Assembly (NCBI GenBank): GCA_038503035.1
Contig: JAVSML010001000.1
Span: forward strand, 310,397 to 374,396
Reading direction: 5' to 3'
Source: Crocodylus rhombifer
Lineage: Eukaryota > Chordata > Crocodylia > Crocodylidae
DNA length: 64,000 nt
Numbering within the stretch: the first letter of the stretch is position 1; every line of letters begins with the position of its first letter. The notes under the pieces are model-generated. The model searched no databases. It was not told the origin of the DNA and saw only the letters and a list, made by a program, of their open reading frames with translations. Shown piece after piece: positions 43,667-56,149 of this stretch. The position numbers and the translations under genes were made by a program.

Positions 43667-45950
43667 TTGCCTTAAAAGTGTCTGTCTCTATGGCCTATTT
43701 GGCTGCATTCTTTTCCACTAAATAATTTAGCAAGAAGGAGACACTCATGGAGTAAACACGATATGCTCAGCAAAAGTCTCAAGGCAACTAACAAAATCAT
43801 ATGCAAATTGGATTTGAGAGTCCCCAATGAAGTCGTGAGTTTTCTTAATTCAGGAGAAACTTCATTTACTCAGCATTTCTACAAGTCAGTTCATAAATAT
43901 GAACCAGTCAGTTAGGGCAGAATGAGAAGTATTTCATGAATATTCTTGGATAGAATTTTTCAGATGTATATAGAAGTGTGTTTCTTAAATTTGGTGCTAG
44001 TGCAGTGAAAAGAAATGCACAGGTCCACTGCAAATATCTTGTAAAAAAATGTGCATTTTCATTGTGTATGCTGGGGATTTTCTATCCTTTTGTAACAAGT
44101 TGCCTCTTTCCCAGTGTTACAACATTTTAAATCAGCTGGGGCTTTGCAGCTGTTGTTCCAGCAATGAAGTTCTCTAGGACTTTAATGGAAGTCCCCTACC
44201 CATGCACCTTCTCTCATTTGCTAGGTTTCAGGGTAAAACAGGAATCAGCACATTTCTAGTGGAATTTGAACTAGTAGATTTAATAAACGTTTTATATGGA
44301 AGGGATGGATTCTTCTGAGTGAATGCAGTTTGAATTCAAAGAAACCAGAGCTGAGAATACAACCTCTTGGGTCATCTAATCTGTCTCCCTGACATGGCAA
44401 TTTTGTTTGTCAGTGTGTGCTTGCATATGTTAGTGTTTTCCCCTGCCTACTTGTGTACAACTAAGCTACAACACTTTTCTTGATGAACTAGTTCCACACT
44501 CTAAAAAGGGGAAAAATATGCCCCTTCCTATCAAATGCAGCTTTCATATTTTTACTCTATTGCATCTAGGTTATGGATGATATATTTCAGATAATCTACT
44601 TTCTTTGAATAGTGTGCGAAACATTTTATAGAGATAAATATCATTCTTCCCCTTTACTACTGTGGACAGAAAGGCACAAAGTTCAGTGGTTTCTCAAGGT
44701 CAGACAGAGAGCCAGAGGCAGATCCAAGTATGTCACCTTGATCTTCTGACTCACATTAGCCTGCATGGAGCTCCATGCTGCCAGAGCTGGACAGCTTCTG
44801 GTATCCAACCTAGGTCACATAAAACTAGCTCAGTTGTCTACACTGCACACTTCACTAAAGCATGAAGTATCTACTGGTTCTTACTGTCCCCTTCTCTAAC
44901 TAGGGCATCCTGTAGAGACAAGGTTGTTGTGCTTGAACAGTAATCACTTCTGTAGTTTTTTGGTTTTTTTTTAAAGGCAACTAGTTGCTACAGAAATTGG
45001 CAACCTGTCCATCAAAGAAAAATATGTAATTTTAGAATGGACAGAACAAAAGCCCAGCATGCTTTAGGGGAGAATCTTGCATTAGGAGGGAGATGGACTT
45101 TGTCATCTACAAGATGTTTTTTCTTCAACTCTAGATTCTGTGTGTTCAAACCCTTTATATTGCTGTGAAGAGCTACATAATTCACTCAGCAGGACCAACC
45201 CCTGTTATATAAATGGCTTGATATGAGTCTGATTTCAATGGTAGGCTGTATTATGACCTGAAGCTTGCTTAATTTTGATATAGAGAGCTGAAGCATACAA
45301 AGCATCATTGTAAGGGCTCTCTATGCTCAAGAGACCCTCATGGAAAATGTTGCTCTACTAGTCCTAGAGAGCTTTATCTTAGAAGCCAATATTTTTGGTG
45401 CAGTAGCCCTTATGAAATTGGCTAGCAGGGTATGTGTGAGAAGCAGCTTCCCACATCACTGGACCACTATGGCAGAATGTAGAGTGGATTTGGGCAGTGG
45501 TGCAGTTGTATCCCAACTCCCAAAGTCTAAAACCAGCTGCTTGGCGGTGGCAACAGCTTTTCTATTCAAGCAGCAGTGACAAAAGTCAATTGACTTCATG
45601 GATCATTATAATCTACCCAATTCCTTCTGAACTCTTCATTCCACAGGTATTAATGACTCTCTCTCCTTTTTAATTGCCTCAGAGTTTAACCTTTCTTCTG
45701 AAATTCTGCTGTCAGCTGGTCCTGATAATGCAGCTCCTATTTCATAACCATACAGACTAATTTTAACTCTAGCAAAAGACTTTAAGTTAGGTGTGGAAGT
45801 AACTTTCAGTGGAGCACTGGTGCATGTCAAGGTGCTCAGCAATGCTAGATTTTGAAAAAAGAGATGTCCATTTTAATATAACGAATGCAGGACTAATAAA
45901 ACAACATGTTTTGATTATGTTTACCTTTTTATTATGTTTTATACATAATT
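43667..45950. other. Intronic sequence, MIR relic within
   Basis: AT-rich. Nothing recognised except the MIR-like segment listed separately. Confidence 0.45.
44640..44762 (-). mobile_element. MIR-type SINE relic
   Basis: Read on +, the order is cagaaaggcacaaagttcag, ctcaaggtcagacagagag, ccagaggcagatccaagt, cttgatcttctgactc. This is the reverse-strand core of an ancient MIR ('gaggcacagagaggttaag...aaggtcacacag...cagagcc...gtctcctgactc'). Confidence 0.7.
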
Positions 45951-46057
45951 TTCATAGATTTCATAGATTTCATAGACATTAGGGCTGGAAGGGACCTCGG
46001 GAGATCATCGAGTCCAGCCCCCTGCCCAAAGGGCAGGAAGTCAGCTGGGGTCACACA
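45951..46057 (-). mobile_element. CR1 LINE 3' tail
   Basis: Begins with three near-perfect ttcatagat units (the CR1 3' tandem repeat in reverse). It continues attagggctggaagggacct, gatcatcgagtccagccccc, gggcaggaagtcagctgggg. Only ~105 bp is present. The low divergence suggests a recent, extremely truncated insertion. Confidence 0.88.
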
Positions 46058-47865
46058 ATATACAACATTGCAAATTAATGCACTGTCTAATAAATGTTTA
46101 TTTGTTTTTGCTCCAATCTTAAACTGAATAATACTGTCCTAGATCTCTCGCTTATTAGTGAAGTTTCTAGTTTCTTTTTAATTTGATATACACTTTGTTA
46201 TATGTGATGATGCACCTCACCATCTGCATCCCCCTCCCTTACTTCACAGAATCCTAGATCCACCCATGGTAGCATGGCCAACATGTTTGTATATGTATGT
46301 AGAAAAACTTTTCTGGATCTCCTGAATCAAATCTGAGTCTAACTGTTTTTAGACTCTAAATCCTCAATAAATATAAATGAAAAAAAGTCTAAAGTTTGTA
46401 AACCTAATTCACGATTTTCAGAATTACTTTCAGATGGCTATATTGCATGAAGTAAACTGAGCTGGCTATTTCCTTATTAATATGGAAATTAAAAGTGTCA
46501 GAATGAGAAAATAATATTGATGTGACTGGTGCATGATTGTGGAAAGGATGGAATGCTTCAAAACCATGGAAGCCTCGAATAGCTAAACATGATTAGGATT
46601 TATAAGAATGTAAAATTCCATTATAGAGACCAATTGCTAAATGATGAATGTTTAATGCTCTTTATGTCCACTTAAAAATTGGTGTTTTTTTTAACACTTA
46701 AGCATTGAGCAAAACCTGAGCTAAGTGACCATCCTGTAGCCTTTTAGAAGATTTTACTTTGCAGAAGCATTAATAAACTAAAATTGAAGCACTGGTGCTG
46801 TTTAAGCAGAATATTCACTTCAGGTTTGTTGATTGACAGTAATCCTCAGGACATCTTTCACTGTAATTCTTAATCCTTCATAAACATCCAAAGATACAGT
46901 CTATGCCCCCCTCCCCCAAACATGTTATTGGTATTGTGGAATTAACTGGTTAATTGTGCCTTGAGACCAGCTACACCTGCAAAGTACTTATCACACAATA
47001 AAAAGCTCCAACCAGCTATAAAGTTAGACTCCAAAAATAGGTACTAATTGTGAAGAAATCCTTCTCTGTCTGTCTCTGTTTGGGTCAATCCAGCTACCCC
47101 TCCCTCCACTTTCAAAATGCTGCTACTTGGTTCAACCTGGTCACCTAGATGACCAGGCGAGGTAAATTCGTAAGAGAGGGGAGCTCTCTCTCTTCCTACA
47201 GTGGGCATTTTGAAAAAAAAAAAAAAAACACAAGCAAATTACCTCCAGGCTGCCTGGATGATTTTACTGTGAGTAATACCTGAACACTAGCTAGTAGATT
47301 AGGGCTAATTAATTCAGACATGTATTAAAAGGGCCCCTGAGCCCATATTTATAAGACTCAATTTATTTGAAAATTTCTCAGAGTGCTTTCTCTTAAATTT
47401 CTTTGTCTACTCCCCAACTCATCTCTTCACCTCCTCCCCCCACCCCAGTTCAACAAAGGTATCAAGTTACAGCATGACTGGTTGTTTTTTCTGTGAATAC
47501 CTGAGGGGAGAGGGGACAGAGAGGCTTTTTGCTCCCTTTACTGGGCCAGCTACATTGGCTTAGTTACCCTTCAGGAAGAAAGAAGCACCACAAATTATTA
47601 CCAGTGGGCAAAGCACCCCCAAGGCTGGCAGGGTCTGTGTACCCCAGGCTGCACAGAGCCCTAACAGAGACCAGTGCCCAAGTGGTGGCAGCATTAATCC
47701 AGGCTTGTAGATGTTCGCCAGGAAGGGGGATGGGCAGCTGTAGGCTCCTGCGGGGAGACTCCCAAAGTGTGGTTTTGGGCCTGGCACAGTAAGGTGGGTG
47801 GCTCTGCATAGTAGTACCCACTACTGTGCCAGCACACTAACTTTATAGGTGGTTGCTATTAAGCT
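46058..47865. other. Intronic sequence, no clear feature
   Basis: AT-rich to 47500. 47520-47860 is GC-rich and may belong to an element related to the next entry, but ends are not evident. A15 run near 47214-47228. Confidence 0.4.
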
Positions 47866-48195
47866 TTAATTTGCACATGTAGTAGGGTCTCCCCTGAAGC
47901 TGGAAGCCCCATCAGCTGGCAGGCTCCCAGCCACAAGGGTGCACCTTGTCCAGCCAGGGTTGCAAGTCCTACAATTGCTGGGGACTCTAAGCCTGAGCAG
48001 CTGATGGGGCACCTATCTGTGAGAGCTTGCTTCTTTCTGGTGCACGGGGAGCCTGGGATTGGGCTCCCCCTGCACTGGTAATAAGGCACAATAAGATCTA
48101 ATGTGCAGTCCCACAAACATGTGGCATGGCAAGAAGTGTGATTGTGTGAATTGCACAGTAGATTCCATTGCACTTTTACCTGCACGTGTATCTGA
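47866..48195. mobile_element. Possible non-autonomous DNA element, family F
   Basis: The left end aatttgcacatgtagtaggg is the approximate inverted partner of the right end (other strand cagatacacgtgcaggtaaa). The interior has inverted pairs such as gggagcctgggattgggctcccc. A single copy in this window and no target duplication, so tentative. Confidence 0.4.
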
Positions 48196-49365
48196 AGACA
48201 GAGACTGTTTGAACTCTATAGACTTTCCATTTGGGTTGCTATTCTTTTTGCTCATGAAATGATGCATATAGATATGATTTCTATTGACTCTGAGGCCATA
48301 ATTTGTTCCTGTTGCTAATATAAACTTTACCTCTATTTTGCCTGAATAATATGTGAGCCCTCCTGAAGTGGAATCCTGTCATTCCTATAATTTGTGTCCC
48401 TATTAAGCTATAGTAATATCTGGTTGTGCCTGAGAATTACAAGTTTATCCTGATTGGGGTTCTGAAAGATACTAGGGTTATTTTTCTTCTTCTGTCTGTA
48501 ATCTCTAAAGCCCCACTCCCAGTAGCTTTGAAATCAGTGGAAGTTTTGCCATGTAATTCAGTGAAAGGCAGGATTTGTCTGAGATGCTGTCTTAGCAACT
48601 TGTTTAAATTACTAGATTTAAACTTGTAGACTGAAAACTGTTTTTTCCATGAAAAGCATATATGCCATGTATAATTAGTTCACTTATTCATACCATGAAA
48701 CTCCATAATTATCTCTATGGTCCTCTTTAAAAATAAATTGAAGAAGCTTCACATGAGCTTTAAACTACAATTAAATAGTAAGAGTGAAGGAAAAATAGCT
48801 GAACCCAGAAAATGGGTCATTATGATAATATATATTTAAAATTCAATGGGGAGAGAAAGACAGCAAGCTTGAAGTTCCTCATATATACATCTCTCGAAGG
48901 GTTAAACTGAACAATGTCACGATTAAACTGTTAACTTGTCCAGACTTTGATTGCAGGACCAGTGAACAGGCCAGCAAACAGAAAAGCTCCACTATGGCTA
49001 TGTATATACACTGGCAGAATAGAATAAACTGGGAAGGTATATAATTATGTGTAAGTTCCCAAAATACATCAGAAAAAAACCCATGACTGGAAACTATTTG
49101 GAGGAGAAGGAAGAGAAGGAAGGCTCTTCTACCTTTTAGTCCAAATAGCCTACTTATTTGAACACTTGCTTACAGAATGAGAAACCCAGGTTCTTAACTC
49201 CCTTCATGCAAGGGATTTGAAGTATATCTCCCACTTCCACCAAAGTGTTTTAGCCACCAAGCCATGGCCTAAGCAATGTCCAGAGTGCCCTCCAGGCTTC
49301 ATCTTGAAGCTACGACTCTGGGGCCTAGCAAGCCAGCAGTATGAATCAATGATGCAGGTATTCTC
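48196..49365. other. Intronic sequence, no feature recognised
   Basis: AT-rich, with no exon or named repeat. A short stretch near 48505-48570 has wording typical of old dispersed reptilian repeats, but no element could be bounded. Confidence 0.45.
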
Positions 49366-50235
49366 TTCATAGTTTCATAGTTTCTAGGGTCGGAAGGGAC
49401 CTGAGCAGATCATCTAGTCCGATCCCCTGCCATGGCAGGAAATAATACTGGGGTCAAACGACCCCAGCAAGATGTCCATCTAACCTCCTCTTGAACACCC
49501 CCAGGATAGAAGCCTGCACCACTTCTGTTGGAAGTTGGTTCCAGACCCTAGCCGCCCTGACCGTGAAGTAGCGCCTCCTGATATGTAGCCTAAACCTGCC
49601 CTCTGCCAGCTTTTGACCATTATTCTTGGTTACTCCTGGCAGTGCTCGAGGGAACAGGGACTCCCCCAGTGCCTGCTGATCCCCCCTGACTAGTTTATAA
49701 CAGGCCACAAGATCCCCCCTCAGCCTTCTCTTTTGGAGGCTGAACAGGTTCAGGTCCCGTAGCCTGTCCTCATAGGGCCTGCCCTGTTGTCCCCTGATCA
49801 TACGAGTGACCCTCCTCTGGACCCTCTCCATGCTGTTGACATCCCTCTTGAAGTGTGGTGCCCAGAACTGGACGCAGTACTCCAACTGCGGCCTGACCAG
49901 TGCCGCATAGAGGGTGAGGATCACCTCTTTGGATCTGCTCGAGATGCATCTGTGGATGCATGACAAGGTGCGGTTGGCCTTCCTAACTGCCTCCCCACAC
50001 TGCTGGCCCATGCTCATCTTGGAGTCAATGATGACCCCAAGATCCTTTTCCACCTCCGTGCTGACAAGAGGGGAGTTCCCTAACCTGAAGGTATGGTGCT
50101 GGTTGTTCCTCCCGAGGTGCATCACCTTGCACTTGTCTGTGTTGAAACCCATCCTATTCTCATCTGCCCACCCCTGTAACCTGTCTAGGTCTGATTGTAG
50201 CCTGTTGCATCCTTCCAGTGTGCCCACGTCCCCCC
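49366..50235 (-). mobile_element. CR1 LINE, young 5'-truncated copy with intact C-terminal frame
   Basis: A single uninterrupted frame (50227-49454, 257 codons) runs on the minus strand from just after the RT catalytic box. It covers GCNRLQSDLDRLQGWADENR, CKVMHLGRNNQHHTFRLGN and RRVTRMIRGQQGRPYEDRL, down to the normal CR1 stop with terminal HLAGVV. The 3' tail (49366-49450) carries catagtttctagggtcgga. RT palm and endonuclease are absent because the copy is 5'-truncated at about 50235. It closely resembles the 30738-33237 copy and is probably the same subfamily. It cannot act by itself. Confidence 0.93.
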
Positions 50236-50600
50236 AAAGGGAAGGCCTTGGGTTTTAGCTACTGTAATTCCTAAGGAACAGAAGTTACCTCACTATGACC
50301 TATCTATTTTATCCAATGAATGTAAAATACAATATGCAGAGCAGCACTGGAGACAGAAGCAAAAGCAAGAACCTAGAGCCATTTCATTGTCCATCTCACT
50401 GGGCCACACTCCCACTGATTTGCTTTCTTTCTAGCCCCACATATCTTCCACTCTTGGCTGCTCAACAGGCAGTTTCAAGAGGAAAGATGGGAAGTTTTTC
50501 TCCATTAAAACTTTTGGGAGCTTGTACACCATTACATGACCATGTGGCTATCATATGGCCATAGCAGAGCAACTTTTAACTCTGCCTTAACCACACTTGT
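50236..50600. other. Intronic sequence, no feature recognised
   Basis: Nothing recognised between the CR1 and the following family A element. Confidence 0.45.
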
Positions 50601-51058
50601 GGGTGTGTCTACATGTTCAATTACAGCACCTGAATAAACTGTGGAGTTTATTGCTCCAGAGTTAATTGCAAGGCACAGCATGTGGAACCTGACCAGAGCA
50701 GCCCCAGCTAGCAGGGGGTCCTGGAGGTTAATCTGCCAGCCTGCGGCAGCTGTCCCTGACTCAACATGATGTAGAGGGGTTGATTAGGGTACTTCACTGT
50801 GGGGCTAGCTGGCAGGCAGCCCCCACACTGAAGCGCCCTCATGCCCCTGCCAGGTGGGCAGTATCTACATTTTTTTACTCTTAAGTTTTTTACTCTTTAG
50901 CAGGATAGTAACTGTAAAGATATATAGTACATGTATTTACAAGTAGTATTCTGTTGCAGAGTAAATTAGTTTACTCCATCCTAATACAGGCACGCTTGTA
51001 GATGCTGAAATGTTTACTGGGCAGCTAGTCAACTGTGCAATAAACATGTCCTGTATGA
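50601..51058. mobile_element. Family A palindromic element (copy)
   Basis: The left end gggtgtgtctacatgttcaa and right-end complement tcatacaggacatgtttatt are degenerate family A termini. Internal gtggagtttattgctccaga, tagggtacttcactgtgggg and gaagcgccctcatgcccctg match the other copies in order. Confidence 0.7.
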
Positions 51059-52863
51059 AGAAAATATTGTAATGAGAAAAAAGTCACAGGTGATACAATT
51101 ATTAGGTTCCTAAAAGGGAGAACCTTTCTAATGTCTTGGATGGAAGACCTGAGGCAAAACAAAACCAGTTGTGAAGCCTTTTACCAAGAAATATGTATGC
51201 TAAAAAAAGGCATGAAATGGAAATTTCGGGAAGACAGGTATGGAGAGCATTGCCACAAGTGATTAATAAGGTAGTGTGGTGTAATACCAGATGTTTATGT
51301 ATACAAAAGTCTAATTCCAGTTTGAAATGCCCTTAAAATAGCGCAGGCCGAAAGTCCTTATGCTTAAATAGTATTCTGGTTTCCAGACTCTGTATTTCTC
51401 TTAAGAATCTCATTTTGGGACAGATGACTTATATAAGTCCTGAAATTACCTATTTTTCTGAGGATTGTTTTGTGTCTCATATACTTTTGTTGTTTTGCTT
51501 TAACCATTTCTTACTCTAAAATAAGAATCTTGCTGCAGACTAAGGCTTCAGTGAGATTTTTTTTTTTGTTACACTAAAAGAAAGAATTGACAAGAATTTA
51601 AGTATACCTGCAGAATCATGTGATGCTCCTTTTGGAGAAGAGGTACGCCAGAAGCCTGGTTCCACAACCATTTCTCATTTAAAGTCACATTTACAGGGGC
51701 AACCCCACTGACTTGTGAAGCTTGAGAATTTTCAGCCCTTATCATTTTCTTGCTGTCAGTAAATTTCAGAATGGGATTAGTCTTTTATGTTTGTGTGGGT
51801 AAGTGCTTTTTGCTGTGAGCAAAGGTTGCAGTGGCAATCCCTTACCTCTCAGTCATCCTAAGGGAGGCTGCTCATGTGTTGCAGTTAAGTGTGTGTGTGT
51901 GGTGGGGGGCAGAAACGGGAGGAGGTTCAGATCTTTTACTGAAGCATCGTGCATTGGGCACAGTCTAAGGCTGGCTGCCAAACTAAAGGGTTCATTGGTA
52001 TGGCCTTCTCTGGAAGTTAGGTTTCTGAAACCATAGCTGCTTCAAACATATTGATTAAGCTGACAACAAAAAACAAAGCTCAGAATATATATTGGACACC
52101 CATCATCTGAGAATAGAAGTATTATAAACTGAGAAGCCTTGTGTTATTTTCTCTGAATATGCTTCATGCCTCCATGGATTTGTTTGTGACTGGAGACTTG
52201 CCACAGACTTAAACTATAGTGGATTGTTATAAGTCAGCAAGGAAATAAGCAGTTTTGCAGCAAACAAATGAAGCTTTAACCAGGTTTATAGCAATGATGA
52301 GGCAGCCCCAACCCTAGAGAAAGAGCCGTTTGCCCAAGACTGAGGACCTTGGGTTCAAAAGACATTGCTCTGTCAATCATTCTGCCCTCCAGAAAGGGAT
52401 GGGAAAACTGTCTGCTACTGCTGCCTGATAGGCTGATGGAGAGCCCGTGTCTGAATTAAGTGGGCTACAAAGTGGTTCCCAAGAAGATGAAGCTTTCCAT
52501 CATGTCTAATAGGGGCTTAAGGGAAATGCATAATACAGTTACTGTGAGAGACTACTGTGATTTTTCGGCCCCCCCCCACAAAATACATCATCCTTCAGTA
52601 TGAGGAAGCAGCTTCTCCTGGAGGGAGTCATACTTCTTTTTCCTGTAGGGAGACTTGCAGGGTTGCCTGACTTCCTAAACATCATCGGGCCTGCTAAACA
52701 TCATGATGGGTATAACCTAGGGATGGATTTTGAAGAGCCTTCTAGTAACCGTGCCTCATCCCAAAGAAGAATGAATGCATGCTGTTTTAACTTGATAGGG
52801 CTTCAGTCTTGTTTTTACTTTTCTTTTCATCAGGTAACATCTGGAAGCACAAATACAGTTTTT
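51059..52863. other. Intronic sequence, no feature recognised
   Basis: AT-rich, with a short GT run near 51889-51902. The 104-codon frame at 52600-52914 crosses the assembly gap and cannot be trusted. Confidence 0.45.
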
Positions 52864-52873
52864 NNNNNNNNNN
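52864..52873. other. Assembly gap (10 N)
   Basis: Ten unresolved bases. True gap length is unknown; it sits at the left boundary of a GC-rich repeat, a typical place for assembly failure. Confidence 0.99.
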
Positions 52874-54214
52874 GGGGGGAGCTGGCCTGGCTCCATAGAG
52901 CCCCTGCTGGCTAGGACCCCATGCTCCTGCCAACCCTACTGTGGGCCCTGCTGGCACTGTCCCCAGGACACTGGTGCAGGCCCTGTGCTCTGACTGGCTC
53001 CCTGCCCACTCACACCCACTGCCCCACAGCCCCATGGTACAGGCCAGGGGAAGCACACAGCCCCAACCCCCTGCCCACCAGCAGGGAAGAAGCTGGTGCT
53101 GAGTGCAGGGAAAAGCAGCCCCTCACCCTCCCCATGGCTGGTGATCCCTGCTCCAGGTGCTCATAGCCCACACAGGGCTGTCTGGAGCAGACACAGGCAG
53201 CCCCAGGTAGGCTGCAAGTGGCTGCAGCATGGGGCGCTGGCCATGGGGTGAGCGAGGGGCTGCTTTTACCCACACTTACCACCAGTTTGAAACCCCCACT
53301 GCCAGCCTGGGACGTGCACTGGCTTTGGGCTTGCCTGTTGGAGGCAGCAGCTGTGGCTCTTGCTTGCTGCGCCAGGCAGTGTTGGCTGCTGCTGCCCACT
53401 GGAGCTCACACGCTGGGCATCCCGAGGTGACAGTGGCAAACATTGCCCGGTGCAGCAAGCAGAGGGGCCACAGCTGCTGTTGCCATGTACAGCCCAATGG
53501 GTGAGCCTGGAGCTGGTGCAGAGCCCAGGTTGGCAGCGGGGGCAGGTTACAGGGTGGTGCTGAGCACGGCGGGGCAGGGGGGAAGTGACCCCTCTCTCAC
53601 TGCATGGCTGGTGCCCTGTGCTGCTGTCTCTCACAGCCCACCTGGGGCTTCCTGTGCCTGCTCTGGGCAGCCCCGTGTGGGCTGAGAGAATGGGGCGTTG
53701 GCACAGGGCAGGGGAGGAGCCACTTCTCTCCATGCCAGGAAATAGCCCAAGGAAAAGCTGAGAATAGGGGGTGGAAAGCAGTCCCTCACCTTTCCCATGG
53801 CCTGCGCTCCCTGCTGCAGCCACTCGCAGCCCATGCAGGGCTGTCCGGAGCAGGCACAGGCAGCCCCAAGTGGGCTCAGCTTTTCCCTGGGCCACTTTTC
53901 CCTAGGGTCCTCCCCTGCCTTCCCCTGCTCCCCCTTACCTGAGGTTCTGGCGCAGGGCAGCCGTGTGGTCCCAGCCCAGAAGCCCCTGCTGTGGCTTCCA
54001 GCTGGCGGGGCAGGGCTGGGTGGGTTCTGCTATTGTGGGAGCCTGCAGGGCTTCCCCTGGGTCCTACTGCTCTTGGTTGCTGTCATTTTTTATAGGAAAC
54101 AAGGGCAGATAAATATTAATTTTCTAAATGTTTTAGGGGCCCTGCAGGCCAGGCAGAATGGCCTCATGAGCCAGATCCAGCCCACGGGCCATATTTTGCC
54201 CAACCCCGCTCTAG
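52874..54214. mobile_element. Large GC-rich non-autonomous element, family D-like
   Basis: The right end gagccagatccagcccacgg, then gccatattttgcccaacccc, is the inverted form of the family D left terminus at 23356. The interior is GC-rich with several degenerate ~100-bp repeats (for example gggctgtctggagcagacac at 53174, tgtgcctgctctgggcagcc at 53655, gggctgtccggagcaggcac at 53837, some inverted). The left end is lost in or beyond the N gap. Long overlapping frames on both strands (up to 209 codons) reflect composition and repeats and are not genes. Confidence 0.55.
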
Positions 54215-54905
54215 TCTCTCTTTGTAGGACCTGCCCCACTGCCCCTTGACCATGCGAGTGCCCCTCCTCTAGACCCTCTCAATGCTAGCCACATCCCTCT
54301 TGAAGTGCGGCACCCAGAACTGGATGCAGTACTCCAACTGCAGCCTGACCAATGCCACATAGAGGGGGAGGATCACCTCCCTGGACCTGCTTGTTTTGCA
54401 TCTGTAGATGCATAACAAGGTGTAGTTAGCCTTACTGACTGCTTCCTCGCATTGATGGCTCATGTTCATCCTGGAGTCAACAATGACACCAAGATGCGTT
54501 TCTGCCACCGTGTTGACAAGAAGTGTGTTCCCCAGCCTATACGTGTGTTGCTAGTTACTTCTCCCTAGATGCAGCACCTTGCACTTGTCTGCATTGAATT
54601 CCAGGCTATTCTCTTCTGCCCACCTCTGTAACATGTCTAGATCTAGGTGGATTCTGTCCCTACCCTCCAGAGTGCCCACCTCACCCCAGAACTTGGTGTC
54701 ATCAGTGATTTTGGACAGCTTGCATTCCACACCGACATCCATATCTCTAAAGATGCTGAATAGTACAGGCCCCAGGATCAAGCCCTGGGGTACTCTACTG
54801 TCCGCATCCCTCCAAGTCAAGGACAACCTATCTACCACCTCTGCCTGGGTGAGACCATCTAGCCAATTTGGCACCCAAATTTTTTTGCACACCCATGCAC
54901 AGAGC
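54215..54905 (-). mobile_element. CR1 LINE fragment, RT end to C-terminal region
   Basis: Minus strand: WLDGLTQAEVVDRLSLTWRD and GLILGPVLFSIF (54760-54870), catalytic box as ITDD (near 54700), CKVLHLGRSN, then LGVIVDSRMNMSHQCEEAVS and LYVALVRLQLEYCIQFW (to about 54270). The frame is broken twice, and the 3' third and tail are missing at 54215, where it meets the GC-rich element. Confidence 0.88.
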
Positions 54906-56149
54906 CAGCTTTGGACACACTTTTAGCTTTGAACGCACAACCTCTTGGTGTAGGGCCCAACATACAAGTACAGTAACTTGCATTGGCATTTATAAAAGGA
55001 CATTGGCAAGGTACAAATCATACTTAAGCTATTATTTGTTATAAATAACACTTTAGAACACTGAAAATGTAACTAGTATACATTAATAAATGTGACCATT
55101 CTAATTAATTTCCACTAAGGGCTTTTGGTTAGTAAAATTTGACTAGTGGGAACTTCAGAAATGAAGAGAGTGAAAAGTCTAAGGGTAGTGGTTGAACTTG
55201 GAGACAATAGAAAGACTTGATTGGATTTATCAATCTTAAGTGAAGATCCAGAAGATTTAGTCGGCATACATATTGAGAGAAGGTTGAAAATAAATGCCAG
55301 ATACAGAAAAGTAGATCAAAGGTTCTGGATGACAAGCATAGTGTTGCCTACTTTTTATTGTAAGGTAAAGAAGAGAGGTAGAAAGGTACTTGGCATTTGC
55401 TATCCATAAGAAATGGACTAGAAAATAGAAAGATGAAACACATCTCCAGTTTCAGAGACTATTGAAGACTAGGAGACATTTAGTCCCATATTCAGAAAGA
55501 GATCCAAAAATATTGTATTCTTATTTCCAGATTGAGGAGACAGGATAAGTCATTAAAGTTTGGAGAGCTAAGATATAGAAAGACAACAGAAGAGAACATT
55601 ACAGGACCCAGGACAAGATGAAAGAAAATCAGATTAAGGTCTTTGATTGAACTGTGGTCAGATATTGCTGGTGCAATAGCTGATCTTCCTAATATGACTA
55701 TAGGAAAACCCACGAAATATGGCTGGTAAAAGTTTGGCCTTGAATAGAAATCTAGGCCCTGAATATAAGAGTCAAGACATTCACTCTGAAAGCACTGAAA
55801 TGTTTTAAATTCAGTAGCTGATAAGTTTATGAGAGAGACAGAATAGCTGGTAATCTGTTTGTGCTTGAACTGCTACAATTTTTTCATTAAAGCTGTATTT
55901 TTAAGGAAACATTTTCAGTGAAATACTGATTGGACCCTGAAAGCAGAAGTCTGAAACTTCCAGCTCTGGATGAAAATTTTGGGTTGTTTATTTGTGAGGG
56001 TCCCTTTTTTCTTTTTGGCTGTGTCAGCACAAATAGTAATGGCACCTGCAGCAATACAAATAGTAACAGCACAGATCTGTGCTGCTACCTTGTGCCACAG
56101 CACACACCTCTGCACATGTGTTTTGTTGCAGAACACTGTGTCCCACTTT
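54906..56149. other. Intronic sequence with an 18-bp perfect palindrome
   Basis: AT-rich, with no element recognised. cagcacagatctgtgctg at 56067-56084 is a perfect 18-bp palindrome just left of the long inverted repeat. Confidence 0.45.

Noticed and set aside
53266..53895. 209-codon frame (and overlapping frames on both strands) as a GC-rich gene
   Set aside because: All frames in this block are open because of high GC and internal repeats. The residues are compositionally biased and the block ends in a transposon terminus.
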